The position numbers were made by a program, and so were the translations under genes. Source: Paraphysoderma sedebokerense (taxonomy: Eukaryota; Blastocladiomycota; Physodermatomycetes; Physodermatales; Physodermataceae). Taken from it: a stretch of 64,000 nucleotides of DNA. Positions 46,184-57,807 of this stretch are shown in pieces; the stretch's first letter is position 1; each line of letters starts with the position of its first letter. Location: assembly GCA_025602915.1 (NCBI GenBank), contig JAHLJZ010000055.1:95026-159025 (forward strand). Direction: 5' to 3'. The notes beneath the pieces were generated by a model. It did no database searches and had not been told where the DNA came from. It worked only from the letters and a program-made list of their open reading frames with translations.

Positions 46184-47078
46184 TCCCCGAATCGATGGAG
46201 ACATGATGGTGGATATTTGACTATTTTATCGATGCTGGATTGACTCTGGAATTATCTAATTATCTTTGAATGAATTTTTTTTGAGTTGTCGAGTTGTTGG
46301 AATTACACGAAGCGTTTTCAAGTGTATCAGAGTTTAAGCTACAGTTGGTTGATGATTAATTTTTAGGATGTCACTTATAGCAGTCTAGTTGCTTTCTTCC
46401 TCTTTTTCTGTTGTTTGGACATCCGGACATAGATCAACAGAGTAGGTATTGTACATACAAGAGTTCACTGAGATTTATATCATTTATACTCTTATGCATT
46501 TCAGCGTTTTTCCTTGTTTCTTGTGAATCGGCTTTTTTTTCTTTCCTTCCAAAAGAAGGAAGCAGCAGGAACCGGAAACATTGAAATGTAATAGGGATTG
46601 TATGCGAGGATCGTGTACATAGACGAGAATTGTGTTTGTTGGACGTTGCATCACGGTCGCGGGATCAATTTGCAGCAAATTTGATTTTTTTTCTTTTCAT
46701 TCTTTTTTCAGTGTTGACGGTGGCAGGAAGTTTTATGGCTGTAATCAAATATATGCCTTATTGATAGGAATTGTGGAAGTTTAATACATTTACTTTATTT
46801 GCTATAATCATTTTATGTCTGAACTCTCCAAATTGCAAGATAAAGGTCTATTTTCCAGGTTGATCTAAGTACAGACTATATTATCGATACAGCCGCAAAC
46901 GTCAAACAATTCAAGAAAATCCTCGACAACAGTATAAACTAAAGGGTATGACATTATAAATTATCAAAGCACATATAAAAATAGCAGAATCGTGACCATT
47001 GGCCAACAATTATTACCAAGTACATCTATCTACACCCAATGTCGAACGATCATATTAAGTAGCAGGTTTCTATCGCGT
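46184..47078. other. Convergent spacer
   Basis: Tail-to-tail between the CENP-C gene (plus) and the B-box gene (minus). T-rich stretches near 46680-46710 and AT-rich sequence; no gene seen. Very likely terminator and 3' UTR material for both. Confidence 0.5.
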
Positions 47079-49666
47079 TCACATGTCGTCTTCGTATCCA
47101 TCACCGAAATACATGTCGCTACCAACGACACTAACGCTATCGTCCAAACTCAATCCATCCAAAGCGCCCAGCGTTTCTTGGAAGAAATCTGAAGTACGAC
47201 GATGTTGTTTTTGGTGTTGCTTTCGTTTACTATGACCTCTTTCTACTCCTCTATCGAGTGAACTGGCTTTTCTTTCTAAACTGCTGGAGATTCTATCATT
47301 CCCTACGAGTTTAGAGGGGGAAGTAGAACTGTAACGGTCGGGAAGGGGAGTACCCATTGCAAGTCCGCCAATTGGTTGCCCATCGTTTGATTTTCGTGCG
47401 CTGTATTGGCTTTGATTTTGTGGATGTTGGTGAGATGATGATGGAATTCTTGAGTTGGGATTAGAGTGATGAGTAGGAGACATCGCGGACGGAACTGCAT
47501 GAGTGTGGGCGTGGTGAGCGTTAGATGGGGGAGTAGCGGCGAGAGATGCTTTCAGTGGCGACGTGGGTGCCGAGTTGGACGCAGAGGAATGGTTTGATGG
47601 TGGGTGTTTTGAGGAACGAGTCGAGATATGGATGTCAGAAGGTTCAGTCATCACAGCGATGGTTCCGGTACACTATTGGTCGTATGTATGGAAAAGTCAA
47701 TACAACCTCACATTTGAGTGACAACATCAATAAAAACAACAGATAAAGAACAATCATACCTTAATATCCAAATGCACATCAATGACATCTCTGAAAAATC
47801 TGAATTCGTGAAGCTCTTGTCGAAGTTGCTGATGTCTCGCCCAACTGAACAAGAAATGAGTGGCGTCACCAGTTTGTTGATACTTCAAAAATTCTTCAAG
47901 ACGATTGATTTCACCAAGTTGACGTTTAAGTTCGAGTTCGTCACCGAGAAGGACGTCGAGCTTGAATGCGAGTCAAGTCAAAATAAAGTCAGTGACAATA
48001 CGACAGTGTCAGACGTCTGGGATTTGAATAAACTAAAATACCTTTTTCTTTGTGATAAGTTTCAATTCATTGATAGCTCTTCGATATATTTCTTCGATTT
48101 GCTGATGAATCTGGGTTGCATGCTTTTCAACACTTTTTGCACGAGAATTGATGCACGCAATTTGATTGACAATAGAATTGCGACGAGATTGAAGAATTGT
48201 ATCGCTCTATTTAAATAAAATGGATATAGAATGTTTGTGTTAACAAGATACCGGTAAAAGTAATAGTCACAAACACGGAAGCGAGCAATTGATTATACTT
48301 ACGACACCAGCTTCCTGCAATACACTCTGATAAGCTTCCGCTACGCTGACCAGTTTATGTTTTGCAGCTTCACCAGAAGAATGGTGGCCGACCATTTTAC
48401 AGAATACGCACACAGGGACATGACATTGAGAACAGAAGAATTCGTACAATTTTTCAGGGTGGTGACGACAGTTTCCAAAGATGTCGGAACCCTAAAAGTG
48501 AGGTGAGCTTTTGTTAGCGGAGGATGAATACTATTGAGCAATGATTTTACGTACCTTTCCGATGGGAGTTCTCACATGTCTACTCATCAATTTATTCGCG
48601 GAGTGGATTTGCATATCGCAATTTTTACATAAATTAGCATTATCAGCAGCGCAATGCACTTCGGCGAAAGCGTTTTCACAGTTATCGCAGTATGGTTTCT
48701 AGTAATGTTGCACACTGACGTTAGCTCGAAATCGAGTTTCAAGAGAACGAGGAGCAGACGAACCTCGCGAGATTTGCGTTCTTTCACGGGATCGTATTCA
48801 AACACAACAAGATACATAGGAAGTATTTGAGCAGCATTATTGATAAAGTACTCATGATAGTAATCATCAGCAGTCTTTTGTGAATCGCGCACTGCTGAAG
48901 ACACAAATCAGATATGTTAGTTCATAGAAATACGAATTGGCAATAGCGGTAGCAATCGGGAAAGCTGAGGTTTTTACCTGGTAAATACCAGCTGTCGTAA
49001 CCATCTGGCAATTGATCATTCTGCGCTCGTTCTTCGTCGTTGACATAAGAACGACCAATACCGACTTTACACAAGATTGCTTTTCGAAGGTTCTTGGTCT
49101 GATTCTGTCGGTCTTCTTTTGAAATCAAAAGTGTAAATAAAATAGGATCAACATAAATTACAATTGATAAACATTGTTGACAAAGTATTATCAATTCGAC
49201 TCAACATTCTTACCTTTTGGTAGTTTAAATGCCCCAATTCCTACTTTCATCCCAGGTGATTGAGGGTTAAATTGGAACCCTCTGCGGATGATTTCTTCCT
49301 CCCCATTTTGAGAGGGTAAATTCGCATGATCGATCCATGTATCCAAGGTTAAAATATCCTAATCAACAATTCAAAACACAAATAGATTAGAGGTGTCTCA
49401 CAAGGTTAATCTTACATGAACAGAAAAACTCCACAAAAGCAACCCATACAAAACTCCGAATCCGACGAAATATCATAAATCAAATTGAATTACAGGATAA
49501 ATCGACAAACCTTGCATCTCCTTTCAAATTGAATCGTCACATGAGGATTGGACAAGGCATATGCTGCAGATACGCGGGCAGTGGACGCCTGGAGGGAGAG
49601 TTGGAGAAAGTATTCGAGGTAAGCGAATTCTGGAGAAGTTTGAGCAATTGGAGTCTTTTCGGACAT
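47079..49666 (-). CDS. Twin B-box protein with PARP-like N-region
   Basis: Exons (minus) 49666-49511, 49358-49214, 49115-48978, 48894-48764, 48698-48555, 48491-48303, 48206-48042, 47960-47760, 47672-47079; 620 residues, all phases agree. Residues ~50-190 resemble the PARP catalytic fold: ILCKVGIGRSYV, DGYDSWYLPG and YYHEYFINNAAQILPMYLV recall the strands before and around the ...YNEYIVY segment of PARPs. Two Cys/His B-boxes follow: ~191-238 (CDNCENAFAEVHCAADNANL, then LCKNCDMQIHS) and ~246-290 (CRHHPEKLYEFFCSQCHVPV then CVFCKMVGHH), then a coiled coil to ~390. The last ~200 residues are Ser/Pro/His-rich and disordered with an acidic end. No RING. I believe relatives occur in other early fungi. 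Cytosolic scaffold or ART-related function is inferred. Confidence 0.82.
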
Positions 49667-50527
49667 TGTATTCGAGTAGAAGCAATGTGCTAAAGAATGT
49701 ATATATAGTTTATTGAAATGTGTTGAAGCAAGAGTGAAGGCAGACAAACTGTACAAGCGAAAGGGAGATAAAATCGGATGGTCCCCGCCTGGAGGTTTTC
49801 CGGTAGAATTAAAATTAAATATTTACAGATGTAATACACATTCGAAATCTAATTCTCGTCTCAATCGATGACTTTACAATTGAAAATGAAAGCAATTGCT
49901 ACATTCGACAATTCAAAGCAGCTAATTTAAGATAGTTCCATCAACACGTTATCAGCACCATCGACTCCCTGGAAGACCCATCTACAGAGGCCCAAGGTCA
50001 GCGATGATGCTGGTAGCGTATTGATAATTGTTGATACTGCAATCTGACATTAATATTTCCTGTAGCGTAGTGTTGCGGCGGAATCTTCCAATGTGCGTTG
50101 ACTGAGAGTCTGAGACGTTGTCCTTGATCACTCTCTGAGTCTGGGCTGGCCATGTCCACGCGTTCACTCTCAGAATACACGCTGCAGCAATTCCATGTCT
50201 TATTCATTCTTTAATAAACTCTTCAAGTCACAATACAAATTCAGAAATGATACAAGTCCAAACCGAAATAACTAACAAAAACAAAAATCACAATGTAATC
50301 CAGTTGTACAAATTCGTATGTTCACACACAGATTGAGTTGGCTTTAAACACCGTATTCAAATTTCATTCGAGTCCATCGAATTCAATAATATTTCTACTA
50401 TTACTGCAGATCGGCGGTTTCACCAAATCAAAAGTTTTTTTAATATTTGATACAGCATACAACACAAAATGCTTAAACGAAACCAAAACGAAATGAGACA
50501 CAAGAACATTATCAATGATAAGGGTTT
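49667..50527. other. Intergenic: upstream of B-box gene, downstream of CCT6
   Basis: Minus-strand B-box gene start on the left, CCT6 3' end on the right. No gene seen; short open frames at ~49982-50207 overlap each other. Confidence 0.45.
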
Positions 50528-53172
50528 TTATCCGTCAATCGGTCCCTGCGATTTTAATGACGCACGTCCAGCCTATTTTGAATTCATCGTAGGCGACATG
50601 TTAGCGTACTATATTAAGTCGAGACAAAAGAACAATAGACACGAACCCTCATCATCTCGTCAACCAACAACAGATTACTGGCGATAACAGAACAAGAGTG
50701 CAACAAATGTCGCTGAACTTTATAATTATCCAATATGCCTTCAGCCATTGGATCCAAAGGTTGCCCTGTTTTCAGGTCAAGGCCAACGGTGTGCCCGGCA
50801 GTAAACTCATCCTAAGAGAATTCAGTCATCTGTTAGGGTATACACAACGAGACTCGACAATATGGAATCCGGAGTACTCACCAACAACTCAACCACGCAA
50901 TCCTGGGCATCAAAACCTCCGTTCATAGCCAACACCTTGGGGATAACCAACAACGCATCAGCGTAAGCTTGCACTCCCATCTTGGCTCGACCTTTGACAG
51001 TATCCTTATACTTCAGAAGATGTTTATGCAAGGCAATCTGGAATGCTCCGGCACCTGGGATGACATATTTATCCTCGATTGCGTTTTTAACAGCTCGGAG
51101 ACCGTCACGGACAGCGTCATTGATTTGAGCTAATGTGTGAGGATTGGGTCCTGATTTTTCGTTCACGGCAAAAAAAAGGTCAGAGATCGAACAAGAAAAA
51201 CTGAACTTGGAGACAAACCGAACCTTTAATTAAAATGGTACAACTGGAGGCGTTCTTCACGTCTTCGACGAATGTGAATTTTTCTTCACCGAGTACGTGT
51301 TCATACACTAAACCGGCATGCCCAAGAACATCTGGAGTCAAATCATCGACAGAGTTTTGAGCCACGCCACCACAACAAAGTTGCAAACTGTACGAAGGAG
51401 GTAGAACAAGAATGAGAGAGCTGTCTGAAAAAGTAAAAAACATAAAGTGGAACATACCGCTCCATATTCCTCCTCTTAGCTCTTCGTAGAGCCAAAATTC
51501 CATGCTTTGCAAGAACATCCAAACTCAGCGGGTCAATACCTTTTTGATTGATAATAACGAATCCCTTGTCTGTGCCATCGCAGACAGATTTCTTAAATTC
51601 GACAACTTTGGCGAGACGATTGTCAATAAATTTACGTTCAGATTCTACCAATTTTTCTCGCTGGTCAGCTGATGAGTAGAAGAAACCAGAATTGATTTCA
51701 CTGAGAGGGATAGCGCGGCGACAATTAAAGAAGAATGAAAATAATCACAAACAAAAGAGAAATAGCTGTCAACGACAAGTAACAATTCCTAGGTTAACCC
51801 CAACTTGGACTTACGTCTTTTCGTACTCCAAGGAAACATTTAAGGTCAAAATATATGCATCTTTGACTCGCTTCGGCATATCAGGATGCCTAGCACCATG
51901 ATCCATCACGAGACCTTTGATAAATTTGGTGTCCATATCGGTTCTATGTTGCATTTTCATGATCTCAACCATATGCAAATCAATAGGTTGATCCTTTTTA
52001 TTAATTGTCAGAACAGCATCCACGACAGCTTCGGTTAAATTGTCAGCGAGTTCTTGATAAACTTTGGTGCGGAGAGATGTGCGGGCTACTTGAACAAGCG
52101 TGTCTCGGTCCATGTCCTTGGCAACTTTAAACTCTTCAAGGAACTGTAACGAGGCATTTAAGATAATCAGTTTATGAAAATGTTAGGTGGTGGTTGAATG
52201 TCAACCCTTCAAAAAGTTGGAAAAGCGTAAGAACAGGAGAGTGAACAAACCTTCAAAGCCTCAGCCTTGGCTAAGTCGAACCCTTCAGTTATTATTCTGG
52301 GATGCAAACCCTCCGAAATGAATCTTTCGGCCTGTTTCAATAGTTCACCGACCACTAAAACTATACTTGTAGTTCCATCACCTGTTATCTCGTCTTGAGC
52401 GGTCGCAGCACGAGCAATCATGACAGCAGTGGGATTTTGGATTTGCTATTAAGTGAACATCAATCGTTACAGACATGATAGATTAACAATTGAATACCAA
52501 GCAGTTGTGACAATCCAAACAAAGAATGATTTACCATTTCTGACAGCAAAACTTTCCCGTCTTTTGTGAGTTTGATATTGCCGGATCCGTCCACTAACCT
52601 GAAGAGATGAAAAATAACACAAGGGTGATGGTTAGATTCTAGGATAAGGTTATCTGAGTGTTCTTTCGGATTCTAGCAACAACAAAAACAGGTGTGCGTC
52701 CATCCATAGGCCAGTTTAAATTTCACGCATCCACGCATCCAAACGTTCGTTTTTAACCAAAAAAATCTACAGCTAAAGATAATTTGACATCGGCTTTGCC
52801 AATTATCAATTCAAGCTCAATGGATAACTTTGTCGTAATCAATCTTAACCGTAGCCAAGAAAGGAGCAACAAACGCGACCTGGCTCCAGCAGCAATCACT
52901 GCAAACAAAGCAATCCGAATGAATACGGTACAATCAAGTAAGAAACCTACATTTTGATAGTCCCCCTAGGACCCAAATTCGACTTCAGAACGTCTTGTAA
53001 GCCCAATGCAGCGTTGATATTTAACTGAAGCGCTTGACCTCGTCTAGCGACTTCAGAGTTTGGGTTCATCATTTGTACGGCGGAGGAAGCCCTGCAGAGA
53101 TGGAATGCAAGAGAGAGTTAGATCCGTGAGCACAGACCATCACCAAATAGAGCTTAGAGGGGGGAATTACAT
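50528..53172 (-). CDS. CCT6: CCT6 (TCP-1 zeta), chaperonin subunit
   Basis: Exons (minus) 53172-53171 (only AT of the ATG), 53091-52951, 52598-52535, 52445-52251, 52143-51815, 51700-51458, 51387-51224, 51150-50882, 50811-50647, 50572-50528; 538 residues (human 531). It is one of eight subunits of the cytosolic ring that folds actin, tubulin and others. Blocks matching CCT6: [51 protein letters not shown] (ATP site), [23 protein letters not shown]-type region, [37 protein letters not shown] and the C-terminal [16 protein letters not shown]. Because intron 1 splits the start codon (AT|G), the protein begins [12 protein letters not shown]; a Met in exon 2 is the alternative start. Very firm call. 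Confidence 0.96.
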
Positions 53173-53554
53173 TGTGGAATACGTTTTCAAGTAATAACGA
53201 GGGGACGAGGGAAAGATGGGCAGATGAGGAGGGAACTTTGTTGTTTACTTTTGGAGAAGACAAGCGAGGGAAGCGCAGAGAACGGGTGGGAATCAGTCAC
53301 GTGACATGCGGATCTGCAAAGTGCTGGGCATTTGATAATTATCATATTCACTGAGCTAATGTATACGGATATACTAAGAAGGGGCAAGAAAAGAAATCCA
53401 GAGATCAATATAAATGTACTGTACTTTGTTGAAGGATTGCCTTTGTAAAATGATTTTGCAGGAGCTTTGCTGAGGGATTGTCTTTGTATTTTGACTACGA
53501 CTTTACATTTTGTGATATAAAATGTGAATTCCTGTCCTGCTTATATTTTATTAT
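53173..53554. other. Spacer, CCT6 upstream region
   Basis: CCT6 promoter on the left and the 3' end of a minus-strand gene on the right. No gene seen. Confidence 0.45.
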
Positions 53555-54498
53555 TTACTGTCGTACGGATGCGATGCTATTCCTTGAAGACGACACGACG
53601 CCAAACAGCATTTGCAGCGACGACTTGACTCGCTTCCCGTATCCATTCTTCTCGACAGATTTTTCAGCCTGCACATCTACGGTCTTTGAATCCCCACGTT
53701 TGTTACTCTTTCTTTTCGGACGTTTCGATCTCCACTTAAAAATACTCAAAAAGTATTTCTCTTTCGGACTTTGGTCCTCTACGTCTTGGTTTCTCCGTTT
53801 GCAACTATTGGCTTTGTCTTTCTTGGCTGATTTCTCAGGATTTGCGTTGTTCATAGTATTAGTTTTCACCATATTACGACTCGACTCACTGTTTGAACAT
53901 CGAAATATCGATTTTAATATATTTTTGATTTTACAAGAGTTTCTTTGTTTCTGACTCTCGCGTAAGTGAATCTCCATTAAGGAGTGAGTATATTCAATAG
54001 CACCTAATCGTTTACCATCGACCGAGTTGGGTTGTAATCCGGAATCTTTGCTATTTTTGGGAACTGCAATTGAGATTCACATACAATAAATTGAATGAAA
54101 TTGTTATCAATACTGATCCCATAGAAATAGAATCGCGAATTGCGATTTAAAGCAGCTACGGAAAGAATACAATACTAACCACCACTGTTATATGTAGTTT
54201 TGTCAATTCTCGTTTGTGTGACTTTAGTATCTGCAGGACTTGAATATTCCTCCTCCAATTTTATTCCTTCTTCTTTCAAACCTTGTACTCGGTTCCGATT
54301 TTCTTCCAGGACTTCTGGTGAACTAGGCACAGTATCATTCACTCCATTCACCTCCCCCTGATTTTGAACAGATATTTGCCGATAACTTTCAAGATTTGGA
54401 GAGGTTGAAACAGACTGATGTGGATAAGCAACGTTCTGAAGTGTCATCTCAGGTTGCGGAGTTTCAATATCTTTAGCAGATTCAAGGGTATGCAGCAT
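53555..54498 (-). CDS. Hypothetical protein, basic C-terminus
   Basis: Exons (minus) 54498-54180 and 54063-53555 join in phase to 275 residues. No family recognised. The N-terminal half is polar and acidic (PEVLEENRNRVQGLKEEGIK) with Ser/Pro/Gln. The C-terminal half is strongly basic, with several Lys/Arg clusters (FKWRSKRPKRKSNKRGD) that would serve as nuclear signals or nucleic-acid contacts. No membrane segment. It sits between CCT6 and DBR1 on the same strand with short spacers. The second exon has a good acceptor (TTGCAG) and the frame is open for 169 residues, so I think it is a real gene rather than chance. Confidence 0.55.
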
Positions 54499-54884
54499 CG
54501 CTGTCGTCCGTTAAATCAGTTTTTCTCAAGACGTGTCTAATCGCAGAAATTATTCAACGATATTAAATTGAGGGGACTTCAGATTTAATTTATTTGAATT
54601 GCTCGCTTTTGGTCTGAGTAGAATGAAGGATTTTGACGGATAAAATGCAGATTGGCGTGTTCTGCACCTGATTGGTAAGCTCGAGCGCAAAGGTGAGCCA
54701 TCATTATCAACTGCGTCCAGATCTCAAATCCGAGTAGTCTGTACAAACTTATCCATTGAGCAAAATTAGATAAAATTATCATTGTAGCTCCATCGTCTGC
54801 AAACGAATCGAATGATGACTCGAATCTCGCTTTGCAGCATGGAAAAAGAATAAATTGTGTCTAAGAGTACACTTTATTGATCGA
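54499..54884. other. Spacer between hypothetical gene and DBR1
   Basis: DBR1 3' region and promoter of the minus-strand gene at 54498. No convincing open frame. Confidence 0.45.
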
Positions 54885-57339
54885 TTAGCCACCACGAAAG
54901 TAATCTTCAATTTTTACACCATTCACATTCACCCGATTCGGAATTTGAAGTAAATCACAAAGATATTGTGTCTGTGGATTTTGATGCGGTCGACCTAAAG
55001 TAAATTGAAATCCACAACCACAGCGTTTGGAAGAAGCAACGAGATAAAATGTTTCAGTTTTGATCAATCCATGCAAAAATTAGAGAAAGATCTACTACGT
55101 ACCAGCCAATTGAGCTGCAATGCCATGTAACCTCATCCCACCGCCTGGAGCAGTCATGACAAAGTTATTAGGTATCTTTAGCAACCCCTTCGGAACAAGT
55201 TGTTCCTGAATCCATTCTCGAGCTTCTTGTATTCGCCTAGTTTGTTATCGTCCGAAGTGTTTGTTGTCCAGAGTCAATCGATTTCATAGACAAATATAGC
55301 GATAAGAGTTAGTTAAACCGAGGTTACAGTGAGGAATAAATGCAAATCATAAGTTCACCCAAAGTGGATCGAACAAAGATCTTGTGTAAATTTAGTTTAA
55401 CTAGTTCTAAATTATCGCGGGGATGACTTTGAGTGATTGTTTGACACTAAAAAGAGCGCATTCCCTTGACGACACACCAAGTTAAACTAACCACACAAGA
55501 CACTTGTTTCATCCATTAGGGCACTTGAAACTGTTATCACGGAATTCAAACCAGTATCCTCAAAAACCAAAAGATATTGTCGGAACAGAAAGAAAGGGCG
55601 CTGCGAACCGTTTGATAGAGTTGTCTGCCGGTAACTCCTTCTGCCATCTATCACCAAAACTGGCATATTCCATTGTAGCTTTAACAATTGCTAGCCATTC
55701 CACGTCATACCCAAAATCTAGATTCCTGGTCTCCACACCACCCCCGCTTGTCTGATTCATATTTTCCGCTTCTTTATTGCCATCCAACTTAATGTTTGAG
55801 CTGGGTTCAATGTCGATAATCTGCAAAAAATCCCGCTTCGGAAGACATTTATCGAGTGCTAGGAACTTGGTGTACTTCGTGTTTGGGGGAATTCGCATCG
55901 GCATTGGTGGGTTTCGAAGCGGGTATAGCGGTTGTGATGAATTTCGGGAATAAGAATGAGTGGAGGACATGGTAGTGGGAGGCGGATTGGGAACTGAGGA
56001 CACTGTTCGTTGCTGCGATTGCTTCGAACCGTCATCATCGGATGACGAATCATCCAGTATAATTTCATCTGGATTTCGTGTTACGCTATGCTCACTGTGG
56101 CTTTCTTGGGCCCCAGACAGGTTGGAAGGAGTAGAAGCAAAAGTGCTCGCCGGCGGATTGTAACTTTTGTTGACATCGAGTACGTCTAACGCTTTCTCAT
56201 TCGTATTCTGTTCATGCACGTACACTGCTGAAAACTTCACATGCAAATGAGCAGAAAACCAATATCGTGGCTTTAATATCTGCAACAGCTTTTCATTGAC
56301 CGGGGAACCGAGTTCGCCTCTTTGTACCTTTTCATATCGATTCGAGTGAGAATGATGAAAATCGAACGCAGATTCAAAAAATTATTTCAACAAACCTCTC
56401 CCGCGAAGAATGATTTAGCAGTAATCAAACCTTCAACATCCCCATGAAAGGCAATTTTAGTGGGCCAATCGTGGGAAATGAATATGTCAAGATCTTCCGT
56501 TATCTAGTCACAATCTTTAGAACTTCCTTGTCTGTCCTTAATAATAGCAAGCAAGAGTGCTATACCTTGGACAGCTGCCAGGTCTCGAATTTTCGAACAT
56601 GGTAGACTGACCGAATGTCACTAGAGTTGTAAGGAGGAAGCTCCCATCTTCCTGTTAACAATAAAAGCAGGCATTCAGAGAGAAAATCCATATTAAAGCG
56701 GACAAAGCATCGACATAACCTTTATGGTAATCTTGGAGTTTAAAGATCCCAGTTAAACCTCCTATTCGTAACCCTCCAAATCTAACAATGCCAGCGTAAC
56801 CTAAGAAGTAGATATTTGGTGCAACCCATCCACCATGATACCTTTTGTTAAGTTTTTAGCAACCCTTCTTGATTTGTATAACGACTGCCGACAACCACAA
56901 GGGCGACGGACAAAAGGAGAACATACAATTCCCATAAGTAACTTGAGGCCTCATGATTTCCTCCAATAAATATTGTCGGATATGGAGCTACCACTTCTCC
57001 TGTGTAATATTTATGGAAAGTGCCGAGTATTTTATACTTTTGCGGTACTGCCATTGCATCTAGATCCGGATAATTTCGTATCGCCTACCACTTCATTGTT
57101 AGATTCTTTGAGAAAGATGCAAAATATGTCAAGTAATAAAGTAACCTGAAAGTCACCACATATTATCAATAAATCTATAACTATATTATGTTGATTTTCA
57201 ATGTTCTTGAGGGAAGCGTAGATGTTGTCCAACTCACCGTGACAACAACCTTCGACTGCGATCTGCACGGTACAACAAAACCAAGTCAGACATATAAATT
57301 AGATCCAATTGAAATTAAAGCAAGATTGAATACCCTCAT
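54885..57339 (-). CDS. DBR1: DBR1, RNA lariat debranching enzyme
   Basis: Exons (minus) 57339-57334 (ATGAGG only), 57262-57146, 57084-56927, 56841-56720, 56651-56566, 56503-56396, 56327-55609, 55236-55103, 54994-54885; 519 residues. DBR1 cuts the 2'-5' bond of spliced intron lariats. The metallophosphoesterase motifs are intact: [13 protein letters not shown] (Cys8/His10), [41 protein letters not shown] and [10 protein letters not shown]. The C-terminal domain follows ([20 protein letters not shown]). Between the last two blocks is a Ser/Pro-rich insert of ~100 residues, far longer than the ~15 residues there in the human enzyme. The exon 7/8 junction (55609/55236) is chosen by phase and the intron of ~370 nt is long for this locus, so a small exon there could be missed. 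Confidence 0.94.
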
Positions 57340-57807
57340 ATTAGGGTTCCTTAACAGTATATATGGCAATATCCGAAGAACGCGGATGGCAGTAAACAAA
57401 AATTGTCAGTTGCTTGACTGCTGAGTTTAGGGCTTTAATTACGTGACTACCAGTTATGTTGCAAAAACCTATTGGTATGGGAAATTTTCATGATTCGCAA
57501 TTCGATATTCTTGCATGCTATAGAGAAGCTTCTATTGTAGCTTCAGTATGATGAGCTCTCAAAAGGAAGCGACATGTCAGGAACGGGTAAGAATAAGAAT
57601 ACGAGCTAACAAAGTATTGATTTTCATGCATCTTAGCACTTGGATAGAGAAAGTATCATCAAGATATTCTCGAAAACCTCACTCGGCCCGGCGGGTATAC
57701 ACAACAAGTCAGCGGTGTCATCCATGTCTAAGAGACAGTAAAATGACTGCCCGAAAGCTGGACAAATTCGCTGTTAACGCTAAGCGCACACTAAACATAC
57801 AGGAAGA
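57340..57807. promoter_or_regulatory. Divergent promoter of DBR1 and the IPT protein
   Basis: Head-to-head spacer of 468 bp. An open frame at 57548-57907 on the plus strand overlaps the start at 57808 in another frame and is not supported. Confidence 0.45.

Noticed and set aside
47718-48218. Plus-strand 166-codon frame
   Set aside because: Antisense to two phase-consistent exons of the B-box gene that encode its coiled coil.
53478-53954. Plus-strand 158-codon frame, Phe/Leu-rich
   Set aside because: Antisense shadow of the Lys-rich hypothetical gene; such frames are typical artefacts.
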